A stretch of 64,000 nucleotides of DNA from an uncultured Clostridia bacterium (GCA_947168855.1 CAMVNO010000002.1:104752-168751), one strand, 5' to 3'. Positions 33,579 to 42,674 are shown, counted from the stretch's first letter. Notes: generated by a model not told the origin, from the letters alone. A program made the numbers and translations.

Positions 33579-33590
33579 CGGCACGTGCCG
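33579..33590. promoter_or_regulatory. 12-bp perfect palindrome in a divergent promoter region
   Basis: CGGCACGTGCCG lies 14 bases upstream of the -35 of the VTT-acyltransferase gene and upstream of kamB on the other strand. A candidate operator, no regulator assigned. Confidence 0.35.
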
Positions 33591-33604
33591 AAAACCGCGT
33601 TCGG

Positions 33605-33633
33605 TTGACAAAAGGACCGTTTCATATTATGAT
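33605..33633 (+). promoter_or_regulatory. Promoter for the VTT-acyltransferase gene
   Basis: TTGACA (33605-33610), a 17-base spacer, then TATGAT (33628-33633). Confidence 0.75.
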
Positions 33634-33661
33634 TTCATCACACGGAAAGGAGCGCGGAAGC

Positions 33662-35518
33662 ATGAAGAAATCGACACAGCGCATCATCATCTTTGCATCG
33701 CTGATTGCGGCGATCGCATTGTTTGTGCTGTTTCTTTCCGATATTCTCGTGCCGTTCATCCGGATGGAGATCGCAAACGACGTGGAAGGCGCAAAAGCGC
33801 TGCTTGTCGACAAGGGCATCCTCGGATTCCTGTCCGTTGTGCTGGTCGAAGCGCTGCAGATGGTCGTCGTCTTCATTCCGGCGGAGTTCATACAGATCTC
33901 GTCGGGGCTCAGCTACCCGTTCTGGATCGCGCTGCTGCTGTGCGATTTCGGCGTGTGTGTCGGCGCAACGATCATCTATGTGCTCGTCAATACGTTCCGG
34001 TTCAGCAACAAGGCGTACGAAAAGAACGAAAAGAAGATCGAAAAGCTTGCCGCAAGGGTCAAGAAGGATCGCGGTACGCAGCTTCTTCTGTACCTGCTGT
34101 TCATCATGCCGCTGATCCCGTTCGGGGCGATCTGCTATTACGGCAGCTACCGCAAAATGAAATACAGCCGCTATATCTTCACCGTTGCGACCGGCGTCAT
34201 CCCGTCGATCGTCACGTCCAATCTCATGGGGATGGCGGCGCGCTATTTCATCGGAAACGACCTGCCGCTCTGGCTGCTGGTCCTCATCGTGGTTCTGCTT
34301 GCGGGCGTTCTGCTCGCCGTACTGTTCCTGTTCCTCAACAAGGTTTTTCTGCGTCAGAATGCCGGCACGCCGGATTCGGTGTTCTATACCGGCTTCTTCG
34401 GCGCGCTGCACAGGCTTTACCGCGGACGGGTGCGTCTGCACGTCGACGACGCGCTGATCCGCGATCTTCCGACGCCGTACATCGCGCTCTGCAATCATCA
34501 GTCGTTCTTTGACATGTACTATACGAATCGCCTGTTTCAAAACGCAAAGGCGAATCCGTCGTACGTCGTCAACAAGCATTATATCTCGCATCCGCTGATC
34601 CGCAAGGCCGGCATCAAGGCGGGCGTGATCCCGAAAAAGCTGTTCTATCCGGATATCTCCGTGCCGGTGCAGATCATGCGCATGCTGAAAAAGGGCTATC
34701 CGGTCATCATTTTCCCGGAAGCGCGCCTGTCGGTTGAGGGGCGTTCCTATCCGATCGTCGACAAAAGCGCGACGTTCTACCGCCGTCTGAAGACCGACCT
34801 TGTGATCGTCAAGATCCGCGGTTCGTACTTTGCAAAGCCCAAGTGGCGCAAGCGCTTCTTCCGCACGGACGTCTCGGTGTCGGCGGAGCGCGTCATCACT
34901 AAGGAGCAGATCGCCGCAATGACCGACGTCGAACTGAACCGGCTGATCGACGAGGCGCTTGCGTATGACGCGTCGGAGGAGCCGATCGGCGTCTATCGGC
35001 AGAAGGACAAGGCAGAGGGGCTTGAAAACATCCTGTACCGCTGCGTCGACTGCGGCGCGCTGTATACCTTAAAGGGCGTCGGAAACGAGCTTACCTGCAC
35101 CGCCTGCGGCAAAACGCACCGGCTGAACGACAACTACCTGTTCGAGGACGAGCCGTTCTCGATCGGCGCGTACTATGCGAAGATCGGGGCGCTCGAAAAA
35201 GCGGAGATTCAGGATCTGTGTCTTCAAACGGACGTCAAGACCGTCATCTATCACGATGCCGGGAAGTACAAGACCAAAGAAAAGGGGTATTGTACGCTGA
35301 CCGGGGACGGTTTTTCCTATCGCTCGGAGCGCGATTCCTTCACGATCGGCTTCGATGCGCTGCCTGCGCTGCCGTTCTCCGTCAACGCGGAGTTTGAGAC
35401 GTACCACAACGGAGATCTGTACTATTTCTATCCGGTCGAAAACCGTCGGCAGGTCGTGCGCTGGGCGTTGATCGTCGACCTTATGAAGGAGCTGCGCGAT
35501 GGAGAAACCCAAGAATAA
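33662..35518 (+). CDS. Fusion of VTT/DedA-like membrane domain, PlsC-type acyltransferase and zinc ribbon
   Basis: 618 residues. Residues 1-230 have six or so membrane segments with a VTT (SNARE-associated/DedA) pattern, including VEALQMVVVFIPAEFIQIS. Residues 265-410 form a lysophosphatidate acyltransferase domain: NHQSFFD (278-284) holds the catalytic His and Asp, and FPEARLS (351-357) is the substrate motif. Residues 461-482 form a zinc ribbon (CVDC...CTAC). The rest, to residue 618, is unassigned beta-rich sequence. It may couple lipid scrambling to acylation. AAAGGAG precedes ATG 33662. The 3' end overlaps the next gene by 20 bases. Confidence 0.82.
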   Translation: MKKSTQRIIIFASLIAAIALFVLFLSDILVPFIRMEIANDVEGAKALLVDKGILGFLSVVLVEALQMVVVFIPAEFIQISSGLSYPFWIALLLCDFGVCVGATIIYVLVNTFRFSNKAYEKNEKKIEKLAARVKKDRGTQLLLYLLFIMPLIPFGAICYYGSYRKMKYSRYIFTVATGVIPSIVTSNLMGMAARYFIGNDLPLWLLVLIVVLLAGVLLAVLFLFLNKVFLRQNAGTPDSVFYTGFFGALHRLYRGRVRLHVDDALIRDLPTPYIALCNHQSFFDMYYTNRLFQNAKANPSYVVNKHYISHPLIRKAGIKAGVIPKKLFYPDISVPVQIMRMLKKGYPVIIFPEARLSVEGRSYPIVDKSATFYRRLKTDLVIVKIRGSYFAKPKWRKRFFRTDVSVSAERVITKEQIAAMTDVELNRLIDEALAYDASEEPIGVYRQKDKAEGLENILYRCVDCGALYTLKGVGNELTCTACGKTHRLNDNYLFEDEPFSIGAYYAKIGALEKAEIQDLCLQTDVKTVIYHDAGKYKTKEKGYCTLTGDGFSYRSERDSFTIGFDALPALPFSVNAEFETYHNGDLYYFYPVENRRQVVRWALIVDLMKELRDGETQE

Positions 35519-36932
35519 AACGCTGATCAATCTCTCGACAAAGACCTTTCTGCAGGTCGTGATCCTGCTGTTCGTGCTGATGCTCGCCGCGATCGTACTG
35601 ACGTACGTCGTTCCGAAGGGCGAATTCGGCGTGAACGCGGACGGCACGGCGGACTATCTCGATTATCGGCCGATCGAAGGCGCAAAGGGCATTCCGGTCT
35701 GGAAAGGGCTTTTGGCGCCGGTCCTTGTGTTCGGTTCATCGAACGGACTGACGCTCATCATGCTGTCGCTGTTTCTCGTCACGGTGTTCGCCGCGTTCCA
35801 GGTTATGAACGACGTCGGCGGCATCCGCGCTCTGGTCGGCGCCGTCGCCGCACGGTTCCGGAAGCGCCGCGCGCTGCTGCTGTGCATGATCGCGCTGGTG
35901 TTCATGGCGTTCGGCGCGTTCCTCGGTCTGTTTGAGGAGATGCTTTCCATGCTCCCGATCGTGACCGCGCTGTGCGTGCTGATCGGCTACGACTCGTTCA
36001 CCGGGTTCCTTGTGTGCATCATCGCCTGCGGCTTCGGCTTTGCAAGCGCGATCACGAACCCGTTTACGGTGCTTCTGGCGAGCGAGATCATCGGCGCGAA
36101 CCCGATGGAACACATCTGGTACCGCATCGTCATCTTTGCCGTGATGTACCTGCTGCTGCTCGGCTTTGTGTTCCTGTATGTCAGAAAACTCAAAAAGGAT
36201 CCGTCGTCGAGTTTGACGCTCGCGCATGACGAGGGGCTTCGCGCGGCGGGCAGGGCGGACGCGGCAAATCCCGTTGCGCCGCAGGATGAAAAGCGTATCC
36301 GCCTGACCTATATCGTATTCCTGCTGGTCTGTCTCGGGCTGATCATCACCTGCTCCGCGATCTCCGCGCTGCGCGATTACACCGTCGTCGTGCTGATCGC
36401 GTACTTCCTGATCTTCGGACTGCTGGCGGGGTTCCTGTCCGCAAAGGCGGTCAAGCCGGTCTTGAAAAGCTTCCTGCACGGCGTCGTCGGCGCGCTGCCC
36501 ACGATCGTGTTCATCGCGCTCGCGTCCTCGGTCAAGTACATCTTCGACGAAGGCGCGATCATGCCGACGATCGTCCATTCGATCAACACGGTCGTATCCG
36601 GACACAGCCCGTTCATCGTGGCACTTGTGCTGTACGCGATCATCCTCGTGCTCGAGTTCTTCATCTCGTCCTCGACGGCGAAAGCGATCCTTGTCATGGG
36701 CATGCTCGCGGTCGTTTCCGTGCCGCTTTCTAAGCAGATGCTTGTGCTGATCTACACCTTTGCCGACGGCTACACGAACGTGCTGTTCCCGACGTCGCCG
36801 GTGCTTCTGATCTCGCTGTCCATGATCGGCGTCGACTATTTCAAATGGGTCAGAAAGAGCGTGCCGCTGTTCCTTGTGAACCTCGCGCTTGTCATTGGAT
36901 TCCTTGCGCTCGGCATCGCAATTGCATATTAA
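35499..36932 (+). CDS. YfcC family transporter
   Basis: 477 residues with about twelve membrane segments. The start KTFLQVVILLFVLMLAAIVLTYVVPKGEF, FGAFLGLFEEMLSMLPI and ITNPFTVLLASEIIG are typical of the YfcC/DcuC-like group, which carries C4-dicarboxylates or basic amino acids. Lying next to the lysine cluster, a lysine or ornithine substrate is possible but only inferred. AAGGAG precedes the ATG inside the previous gene, and the 20-base overlap indicates cotranscription. Confidence 0.8.
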   Translation: MEKPKNKTLINLSTKTFLQVVILLFVLMLAAIVLTYVVPKGEFGVNADGTADYLDYRPIEGAKGIPVWKGLLAPVLVFGSSNGLTLIMLSLFLVTVFAAFQVMNDVGGIRALVGAVAARFRKRRALLLCMIALVFMAFGAFLGLFEEMLSMLPIVTALCVLIGYDSFTGFLVCIIACGFGFASAITNPFTVLLASEIIGANPMEHIWYRIVIFAVMYLLLLGFVFLYVRKLKKDPSSSLTLAHDEGLRAAGRADAANPVAPQDEKRIRLTYIVFLLVCLGLIITCSAISALRDYTVVVLIAYFLIFGLLAGFLSAKAVKPVLKSFLHGVVGALPTIVFIALASSVKYIFDEGAIMPTIVHSINTVVSGHSPFIVALVLYAIILVLEFFISSSTAKAILVMGMLAVVSVPLSKQMLVLIYTFADGYTNVLFPTSPVLLISLSMIGVDYFKWVRKSVPLFLVNLALVIGFLALGIAIAY

Positions 36933-36937
36933 GACGG

Positions 36938-36973
36938 AAAGCCCGTCCGTGCTTGACACGGCGCGGGCTTTTC
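36938..36973 (+). terminator. Terminator after the YfcC gene
   Basis: AAAGCCCG/CGGGCTTT and, inside it, CCGTG/CACGG form a two-part stem, followed by TTCC. The loop holds the -35 of the next promoter. Confidence 0.75.
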
Positions 36974-36982
36974 CTGTATGAT
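36953..36982 (+). promoter_or_regulatory. Promoter for the GH31-GPH operon
   Basis: TTGACA (36953-36958), an 18-base spacer, then TATGAT (36977-36982). The -35 lies in the loop and inner stem of the terminator above. Confidence 0.65.
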
Positions 36983-37009
36983 GAAAAAAAGGTCATTTGA
37001 GGGGGATCT

Positions 37010-38989
37010 ATGCTGTCATTTCAGAATCGGTCCGGCTGCCTGACGCTGATGTTCGGCGAGCGGCAGGTCTTTTTCCATTCACCCGAACACCCCTTTATAA
37101 CGGCGATCCGCCGCGAAAAAACGTATGAAGCAAACCGCGGCACGGTCAAAGAGACCGTGACGGAGGTCGAACGCGTTCCGCTGACCGACGTATCGCAGAC
37201 CGGCGACACGCTTGTGTTCAAAAAGGACGGACACGGCGTTTCGGTGACGGTGACCGAACAGCCGGACGGCGTGCTTCTCACGTTCTCCGGCGAGGACGGC
37301 TTGGCGTATGAGTTCACGCTTCCCGCGATCGAGGGGGAAGCCGTATTCGGCGGCGGCGAGCAGTACCGGCAGACGAATCTGAGGGGCGAAACGGTCGTCA
37401 ATTTCGTTTCCGAGCATATCAAGGCGAAGACCGTCATCGAAAAGGCGCTTCTGCCGCGCTTCCTGTACCGCGAAAAACCGCATGCCGCGATCGGCAGCTA
37501 TGCGCCGATGCCGGTCTTTGTGACCGACCGCGGACGCATGATCCGCTTCGACACCGCATCCGACGGTAAATCGACGTTCGGCGCAGAACGTTATACCTTC
37601 GGATTCGACGCGTGTCCGAAGTCGCTTACGGTTGCGTTCGGCGACAGTTTCGATGCGCTGCTCCGGTCGCTTGCCGAGACCGTTCCGAACCGGCAGTATC
37701 TGCCCGACTGGTGCTTCGACGGCATGATCCTGGGCATTCAGGGCGGCACGCAGACGATCCTTGAAAAAACCTTCGCCATGCTCGACGCGGGCGCAAAAGT
37801 GTGCGGTGTATGGAGCCAGGACTGGTCCGGCGAAAACCGCACGGTCATGGGAAAGCAGGTGTGGTGGAACTGGGAGGTCGACGACAAGCTGTATCCCGAT
37901 CTGAAAGGCGCGATCAGAAAGCTCAACGCGCGCGGCGTGCGCTTCCTTGCGTACATCAATCCGTATCTTGTGAAGGACAGCCGCCTCTATACCGAGTGCA
38001 AAGAAAAAGGCTATCTGATCACGCATACCGACGGCAGTATTTATCATATCAAGTCCACGACGTTCGACGCGGGCATGCTCGACCTCACGAACCCCGAAGC
38101 GGTCCGCTTTACGAAGGACGTGCTGATCAAGCAAAACATGCTCGAGCTCGGCGTGTCCGGCTGGATGGCGGATTTCGGCGAGTATCTGCCGGTCGACTGC
38201 GTGCTGCATCACGGCGATCCGAAGGAGCTGCATAACCTCTGGCCGGTCATCTGGGCAAAGCTCAACCGCGAGGCGGTCGAAGAGTACGGCAGGGACGATG
38301 TGATGTTCTTTATGCGCTCGGGCTACGTCGGCGTGCAGAGCTATGCGCCGGTGCTGTGGAACGGCGATCAGCACACCGACACAACGAAGGACTACGGCAT
38401 GCCGTGCGTCATGCCCGCAAGCTTCTCGCTCGGCTTCTCGGGTGTGCCGATGATCCATTGCGATATCGGCGGGTTCTTCTCGTTTATGAAAATGAAGCGC
38501 AAGCCGGAGCTGTTCATCCGTTGGATGGAGATGTGCGCGTTCTCGCTTCTGATGCGCAGCCACGAGTCGATCCGTCCGTGGGCGAACGCGCAGTTCGACG
38601 CTGAGGAGGTCACGCCGCATACCGTGAAGCTCACCGGCGTCCATGCCGCGCTGAAGCCGTACATCAAACATTGCGAAGAGCTGGCGAGATCGGGACTGCC
38701 CGCCATGCGTCCGGACTTCTACGACGCGATGGACTACGGCGCAAGCCGCGATATGTACAGCTATTTCCTCGGTGAAGACCTGTTCGTCTGCCCGGTGATC
38801 GAGCGGCACGCAAAGACGCGGAAGGTGTATCTTCCGAAAGGCGAGTGGGTCGGCTTCTGGACCGGCAAGCCGTATGCGGGCGAAACGGAGTATACCGTGC
38901 CCGCGCCTTTGGGGCAGGGACCCGTGTTTTACAGAAAGAACAGCGCGTATGCGGACCTGTTCCGCCGCGCTGCGCAGGAAAACAAATAA
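37010..38989 (+). CDS. Glycoside hydrolase family 31, YihQ (sulfoquinovosidase)-like alpha-glycosidase
   Basis: 659 residues, very close in pattern to E. coli YihQ. The nucleophile Asp is in GWMADFGEYLP and the acid Asp in WNGDQHTDT. Gln in LGIQGG and SQDWSG are kept. The sulfonate-binding Arg of YihQ (KRVMW) is Gln here (GKQVWW), and the Tyr of DIGGY is Phe (DIGGFF), while the Trp is kept. So it is a retaining alpha-glycosidase whose substrate may not be sulfoquinovosides. No signal peptide, so the substrate is imported, presumably by the GPH transporter 20 bases downstream. Confidence 0.88.
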   Translation: MLSFQNRSGCLTLMFGERQVFFHSPEHPFITAIRREKTYEANRGTVKETVTEVERVPLTDVSQTGDTLVFKKDGHGVSVTVTEQPDGVLLTFSGEDGLAYEFTLPAIEGEAVFGGGEQYRQTNLRGETVVNFVSEHIKAKTVIEKALLPRFLYREKPHAAIGSYAPMPVFVTDRGRMIRFDTASDGKSTFGAERYTFGFDACPKSLTVAFGDSFDALLRSLAETVPNRQYLPDWCFDGMILGIQGGTQTILEKTFAMLDAGAKVCGVWSQDWSGENRTVMGKQVWWNWEVDDKLYPDLKGAIRKLNARGVRFLAYINPYLVKDSRLYTECKEKGYLITHTDGSIYHIKSTTFDAGMLDLTNPEAVRFTKDVLIKQNMLELGVSGWMADFGEYLPVDCVLHHGDPKELHNLWPVIWAKLNREAVEEYGRDDVMFFMRSGYVGVQSYAPVLWNGDQHTDTTKDYGMPCVMPASFSLGFSGVPMIHCDIGGFFSFMKMKRKPELFIRWMEMCAFSLLMRSHESIRPWANAQFDAEEVTPHTVKLTGVHAALKPYIKHCEELARSGLPAMRPDFYDAMDYGASRDMYSYFLGEDLFVCPVIERHAKTRKVYLPKGEWVGFWTGKPYAGETEYTVPAPLGQGPVFYRKNSAYADLFRRAAQENK

Positions 38990-39009
38990 AAACGGAGGGC
39001 AAGGAAGGA

Positions 39010-40464
39010 ATGGAGCAATCTTACATCTCCCGTACCAGCGGGATCACCATGAAGGACAAGATCGGCTACGCGTTCGGCGACCTCGCAAGCTGTCTCGTGT
39101 TCGGACTGACCGCGGGGATTCTGAACTCGTTCTACACGGACGTTCTGAAGATCAGCGTTCTCGGCACGCTGATCATCATCGTGGCGGCGCGTTTGTGGGA
39201 CGCGGTCAACGACCCGATCTGGGGACGCATCATCCAGGGCGCGAAAGCGCGTCCCGACGGACGTTATCGGCATTGGCTCAAGGTTTTCGCCGTGCCGGTT
39301 GCAGTCGCAAGCATTCTGATGTTTTTGAACGTCAGCGGATTCCCGGAATGGGCACGGTATATCTGGGCGGCGTTCACGTATGTGCTGTTCGGCATGCTGT
39401 ACACCTGCATCAACATCCCGTACGGCTCGATGGCGCAGGTCATGACCTCGGACGATAAGGAACGCTCGGCGCTGTCCGTGTTCCGCTCGATCGGCTCGGT
39501 CATCGGCGGACTGCCCGCCATGCTGCTTGCCATGGTCTGCTACCGGAAGGTCATCGACGAGAAGACCGGAGAACAGCTGGTGATCAATAACATCAAGATC
39601 ACCACGATCAAGCCGACGGTCGTTCTGATCGGCGTCTGCGTGATCGCGGTGTTTTCCGTGCTGTTCTTCTTCCTCTGCCATAAGATGACAAAGGAACGCG
39701 TTGTGACGCATCCGACGCCGAAACAGAAGGGCGAGGCGAAGAGAGTCATCCGCGCGCTTCTGAAGAGCCGTCCGTTCATGGCGGTTTCCATCGCTTCCAT
39801 GCTGCTTTTGGCTGCGCAGATGTTCGGTCAGGGGTACAACCTGTATCTGTTCAACTGCTATTTCCACATGCCCGCGCTGAACATCCTGCCCGCCGTCTTC
39901 CAGTATCTGCCGGTTGCGGTGATCATGTTCTTTGCGTCGAAGCTCGGCAACCGGTTCGGCCGCCGCGAGGTCTGCTCCTACGGCGTTCTGTTCTCCGCCG
40001 CATGCTATCTGCTGCTGTTCGTTCTCTCCGTTTTCGGCGTCCGGAACATCTGGCTGTACCTGTTCGGCTGTCTGATGGGCGGCATCGGCACCGCGTTCAT
40101 GTTCCTGCTGAACTGGATCCTTGCTGCGGACGCGATCGACTTTAACCGCGTGACCTACGGCATCGACGACGACGCGACGAGCTACGCGTTCTTCACGTTT
40201 ACGAGAAAGCTCGGACAGACCGTCGCGACGATCCTCATCAACATTCCGCTTCTGATCATCGGTTACGACGGCGGTCGCATCCTGTATGAGAACATCACGA
40301 CGAACAATCTGGGAACCATGTACAATGCATCGGTCCTGATCCCGGCGATCCTGTTCCTGCTGCTGTTCGTGTTCCTGCGCTTCGTCTATCCGCTTTCCAA
40401 GAAGCGCGTCGAAGAACTGCAGGTCGAAAAGGAAAGAATCCTGCGCGAAGAAAACGCGGCGTAA
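39010..40464 (+). CDS. GPH family (glycoside-pentoside-hexuronide) sugar:cation symporter
   Basis: 484 residues with twelve membrane segments. DKIGYAFGDLASCLVFGL and ARLWDAVNDPIWGRIIQGAK are the GPH/MelB signatures, and GYNLYLFNCYFH and FLLNWILAADAIDFN occur later. E. coli YihO and YihP, which import sulfoquinovose and its glyceride, belong to the same family and are also encoded next to yihQ. The ATG at 39010 follows GGAGGG. A terminator follows, so the operon is GH31 plus symporter. Confidence 0.88.
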   Translation: MEQSYISRTSGITMKDKIGYAFGDLASCLVFGLTAGILNSFYTDVLKISVLGTLIIIVAARLWDAVNDPIWGRIIQGAKARPDGRYRHWLKVFAVPVAVASILMFLNVSGFPEWARYIWAAFTYVLFGMLYTCINIPYGSMAQVMTSDDKERSALSVFRSIGSVIGGLPAMLLAMVCYRKVIDEKTGEQLVINNIKITTIKPTVVLIGVCVIAVFSVLFFFLCHKMTKERVVTHPTPKQKGEAKRVIRALLKSRPFMAVSIASMLLLAAQMFGQGYNLYLFNCYFHMPALNILPAVFQYLPVAVIMFFASKLGNRFGRREVCSYGVLFSAACYLLLFVLSVFGVRNIWLYLFGCLMGGIGTAFMFLLNWILAADAIDFNRVTYGIDDDATSYAFFTFTRKLGQTVATILINIPLLIIGYDGGRILYENITTNNLGTMYNASVLIPAILFLLLFVFLRFVYPLSKKRVEELQVEKERILREENAA

Positions 40465-40476
40465 CGATCCGAAACA

Positions 40477-40506
40477 AAACGGCACGGTTGAACCCGTGCC
40501 GTTTTT
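40477..40506. terminator. Bidirectional terminator
   Basis: AAACGGCACGG and CCGTGCCGTTT pair around a short loop with T runs on both strands, between the convergent GPH and nucleoside phosphorylase genes. Confidence 0.85.
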
Positions 40507-40520
40507 GTATGCTCTGTTGT

Positions 40521-40546
40521 GTCGTCCTGAGCGCAGGCGAAGGATC
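40521..40546. repeat. Short intergenic repeat remnant (TCCTGAGCG...GAAGGATC type)
   Basis: GTCGTCCTGAGCG followed by GGCGAAGGATCC resembles the GTCATCCTGAGCG-AGCGAAGGATC element often seen between bacterial genes. Only one copy here, directly at a gene end. Confidence 0.4.
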
Positions 40547-41299
40547 CTAAAAGATCCGCTTCGCGATCTCCAGGGCGATCCACAGCTTGTCGAGATCGTG
40601 GTTTGCGCCGTGCAGTCCGTCGTTTTCATAGATCGGCGCGTCAAGCACGTCGCCGGTGACCAGAAAATCATAGAGCTCGAAGCCGTAAAAATCGCACACC
40701 GCCTGTACGCCCGCAACCTCCATCTCGACAGCGAGACAGCCCTCCGCTCTGCGCTTTTCAAACTGGTTGCGCGTTTCGCGGTAGAACGCGTCGGTCGTCC
40801 ACACGCGCCCTTTGACGTACGGAAGCCGCAGCTCGTCAAAGATCGCCGCCGTTTCGTCCGCATGATTGACCTTGATATAATCCGCGGGCGGGGCGTAGTG
40901 ATAGGACATGCCCTCGTCACGGTACGCCTCCGTCGGGATCACAAACTTGCCGGCGGTCGCTTCGCGGTTCAAGGAGCCCGCCGAGCCGAACATCACGAAT
41001 TTCGTCGCGCCGGTGAGCCAGTTGAGCTCCTCGACGTCGCCGCCGGCAAGCGTCGCGCCGACGCCGCAGAGCACCGTCGCGAGCGTTTTTCCGCCGCATT
41101 CGAACAGATAGATCGGACGGTCGCCGTTCACGTTTCTGAGATATCCGGTTTCGCGCAGCGCAAAACGCGCCTGCATTTCCTCCAGGATCCTGTGCGAAAA
41201 GGTCAAAATGCAGACGTCGCAAAGATGCTTCTGCGGTCCGACGAACGATTCGACCGTGATCAGCGGCTCGGATTTCGGATCAAAGGAATCGGTGATCAT
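40547..41299 (-). CDS. Nucleoside phosphorylase (uridine/purine phosphorylase family)
   Basis: 250 residues. The PNP/UDP fold is shown by FVMFGSAGSLN (phosphate and glycine loop), AVEMEVAGVQAVCDFY (ribose-binding Met-Glu pair) and FLVTGDVLDAP. It splits a nucleoside with phosphate into base and ribose 1-phosphate. The start is taken as ATG 41299; an in-frame TTG six bases upstream overlaps the stop of the preceding isomerase-like gene. The two genes are tightly linked, which suggests a pentose-related step, though this may be accidental. Confidence 0.82.
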   Translation of the reverse strand: MITDSFDPKSEPLITVESFVGPQKHLCDVCILTFSHRILEEMQARFALRETGYLRNVNGDRPIYLFECGGKTLATVLCGVGATLAGGDVEELNWLTGATKFVMFGSAGSLNREATAGKFVIPTEAYRDEGMSYHYAPPADYIKVNHADETAAIFDELRLPYVKGRVWTTDAFYRETRNQFEKRRAEGCLAVEMEVAGVQAVCDFYGFELYDFLVTGDVLDAPIYENDGLHGANHDLDKLWIALEIAKRIF

Positions 41300-41301
41300 G
41301 C

Positions 41302-42642
41302 TCAATACCTGTAAACCGGGAACTCATAAAATGCCGCAAGCGCCTCGAGCGTCTTTGCGTGACGTCCCTTGATCACCGCAAAGTGCGGTTCAAAGCCGTC
41401 CTGCACACTGTCCTCGACGATCTCGCGGGACGGGGAATCGGTTTTGATCACGACGCTCGTGCCGATGAACTGCTTCGGCTTTTCGAGCGCTTCGCCTTCG
41501 GTGATGAAGAAGCGGAACGATCCGTCCGGTTCTCTGCCGATGCGGAAGATCGTCGCGTCCTCGAACGCCTCGCAGCCGAAGTCCATCGCGGGACCGATCC
41601 TGCGGTTCGGATGTACGCCGACGACTGCGCCGGTGTCCTTCCGTGCGAGCGAGCACGCCGCCGCGCCGCAGTGCCAGAACGTGATCGTGTTTTCGTTCTC
41701 GTCGAGCGATACCGGATCGCCGAAGAAGACGGGGGAGCCGGAAAGCCGCATGCCCACCCACATCGACAGCGCGCCGTAAATATCCGCTTCACAAGCGGAG
41801 GCGACGCCGTCGTCGTTCAGCATCGACAGCACCGTGCAGACCGGCGTGCCGAACGCGGTGAAAAAGTCCGGCCAGCAGCGCGACGCCAAAGCGCCGACGC
41901 CGTTTTCGGTGATGAAATCGCTGTACGCCTTATAAAGTCTTGCGTGGTCGAGCCGGTTCTTTTCGGGCGTACAGTCGAGCCCGCAGGTGGCGCAAGCGGT
42001 CTTTTCAAGATACGGCTTGCATTCCTCGTCGGTATAGCCTTTCGCGCGGTCGATCAGCTCCCGCGCTTCGATCGAAACGAGCTCCGCGCCGAAGGTGTTC
42101 ATCATTTCCGCATCGAGCGCTCTGCCGAAGCCGAAGCCCTGCGGCGTGTGCCCGATCGCGGCGACCTTCAGGGAACGCATTGCGTGCATCACGGAGGCCG
42201 CGGAGATTGCGGCGTTCAGTTCCCCGGTTACCCGCGCCTCCTCGGGCGCGCCGAAGACGTAGACGAACGAGCGGTCGTTGAACGCGCGCAGCGTGTTTGC
42301 CGCGGAGTACGCGCCGGTCAGCGAATTGAGGCGCAGCCGTCCGCCGTCGATCACCGGCTCGCGGAGCGTCCACAGCACGATCGGGCAATTGAAACGGCGC
42401 AGCACTTCGCTCATATACGCCGCGTTTGCAAAGGTCAGGTTCTGAAACACGATCAGATCGGGCGACAGATTTTCGAGATAGGCTTTCAGCGCGTCGATCG
42501 ACAGCAGCTTTTCCGCGGGGCAGACGAAGCGGGGATCGAGCGCACGAAGCGCTTTGCACGAGCGGACGAATGCGTCCTGCGCGCTTTCCATATGAAACGT
42601 CGGCACGCCGACCGGAACGTAAACCGGGGTAAATTCCTTCAT
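41302..42642 (-). CDS. L-fucose/L-arabinose isomerase-like protein
   Basis: 446 residues of the FucI/AraA fold. A likely metal-binding triad is present: Glu285 (CEAD), Asp309 (FFGDP) and His324 (FWHCG). The N-terminal nucleotide-fold-like domains include PIVLWTLREP and AAIGHTPQGFGFGRA. A cysteine pair CATCGLDC near 217-224 is unusual. It would interconvert an aldose and a ketose; the sugar is not known. Divergent from the transketolase operon, with a shared control region containing matching TTGATTAA motifs. Confidence 0.8.
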   Translation of the reverse strand: MKEFTPVYVPVGVPTFHMESAQDAFVRSCKALRALDPRFVCPAEKLLSIDALKAYLENLSPDLIVFQNLTFANAAYMSEVLRRFNCPIVLWTLREPVIDGGRLRLNSLTGAYSAANTLRAFNDRSFVYVFGAPEEARVTGELNAAISAASVMHAMRSLKVAAIGHTPQGFGFGRALDAEMMNTFGAELVSIEARELIDRAKGYTDEECKPYLEKTACATCGLDCTPEKNRLDHARLYKAYSDFITENGVGALASRCWPDFFTAFGTPVCTVLSMLNDDGVASACEADIYGALSMWVGMRLSGSPVFFGDPVSLDENENTITFWHCGAAACSLARKDTGAVVGVHPNRRIGPAMDFGCEAFEDATIFRIGREPDGSFRFFITEGEALEKPKQFIGTSVVIKTDSPSREIVEDSVQDGFEPHFAVIKGRHAKTLEALAAFYEFPVYRY

Positions 42643-42674
42643 ATCAATTCCATCCTCCGAATTATTACATGCTT

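Noticed and set aside
37010..38989. Naming the GH31 gene as a sulfoquinovosidase (yihQ)
   Set aside because: The key sulfonate-binding Arg and Tyr are replaced by Gln and Phe, so the name would overstate the evidence.
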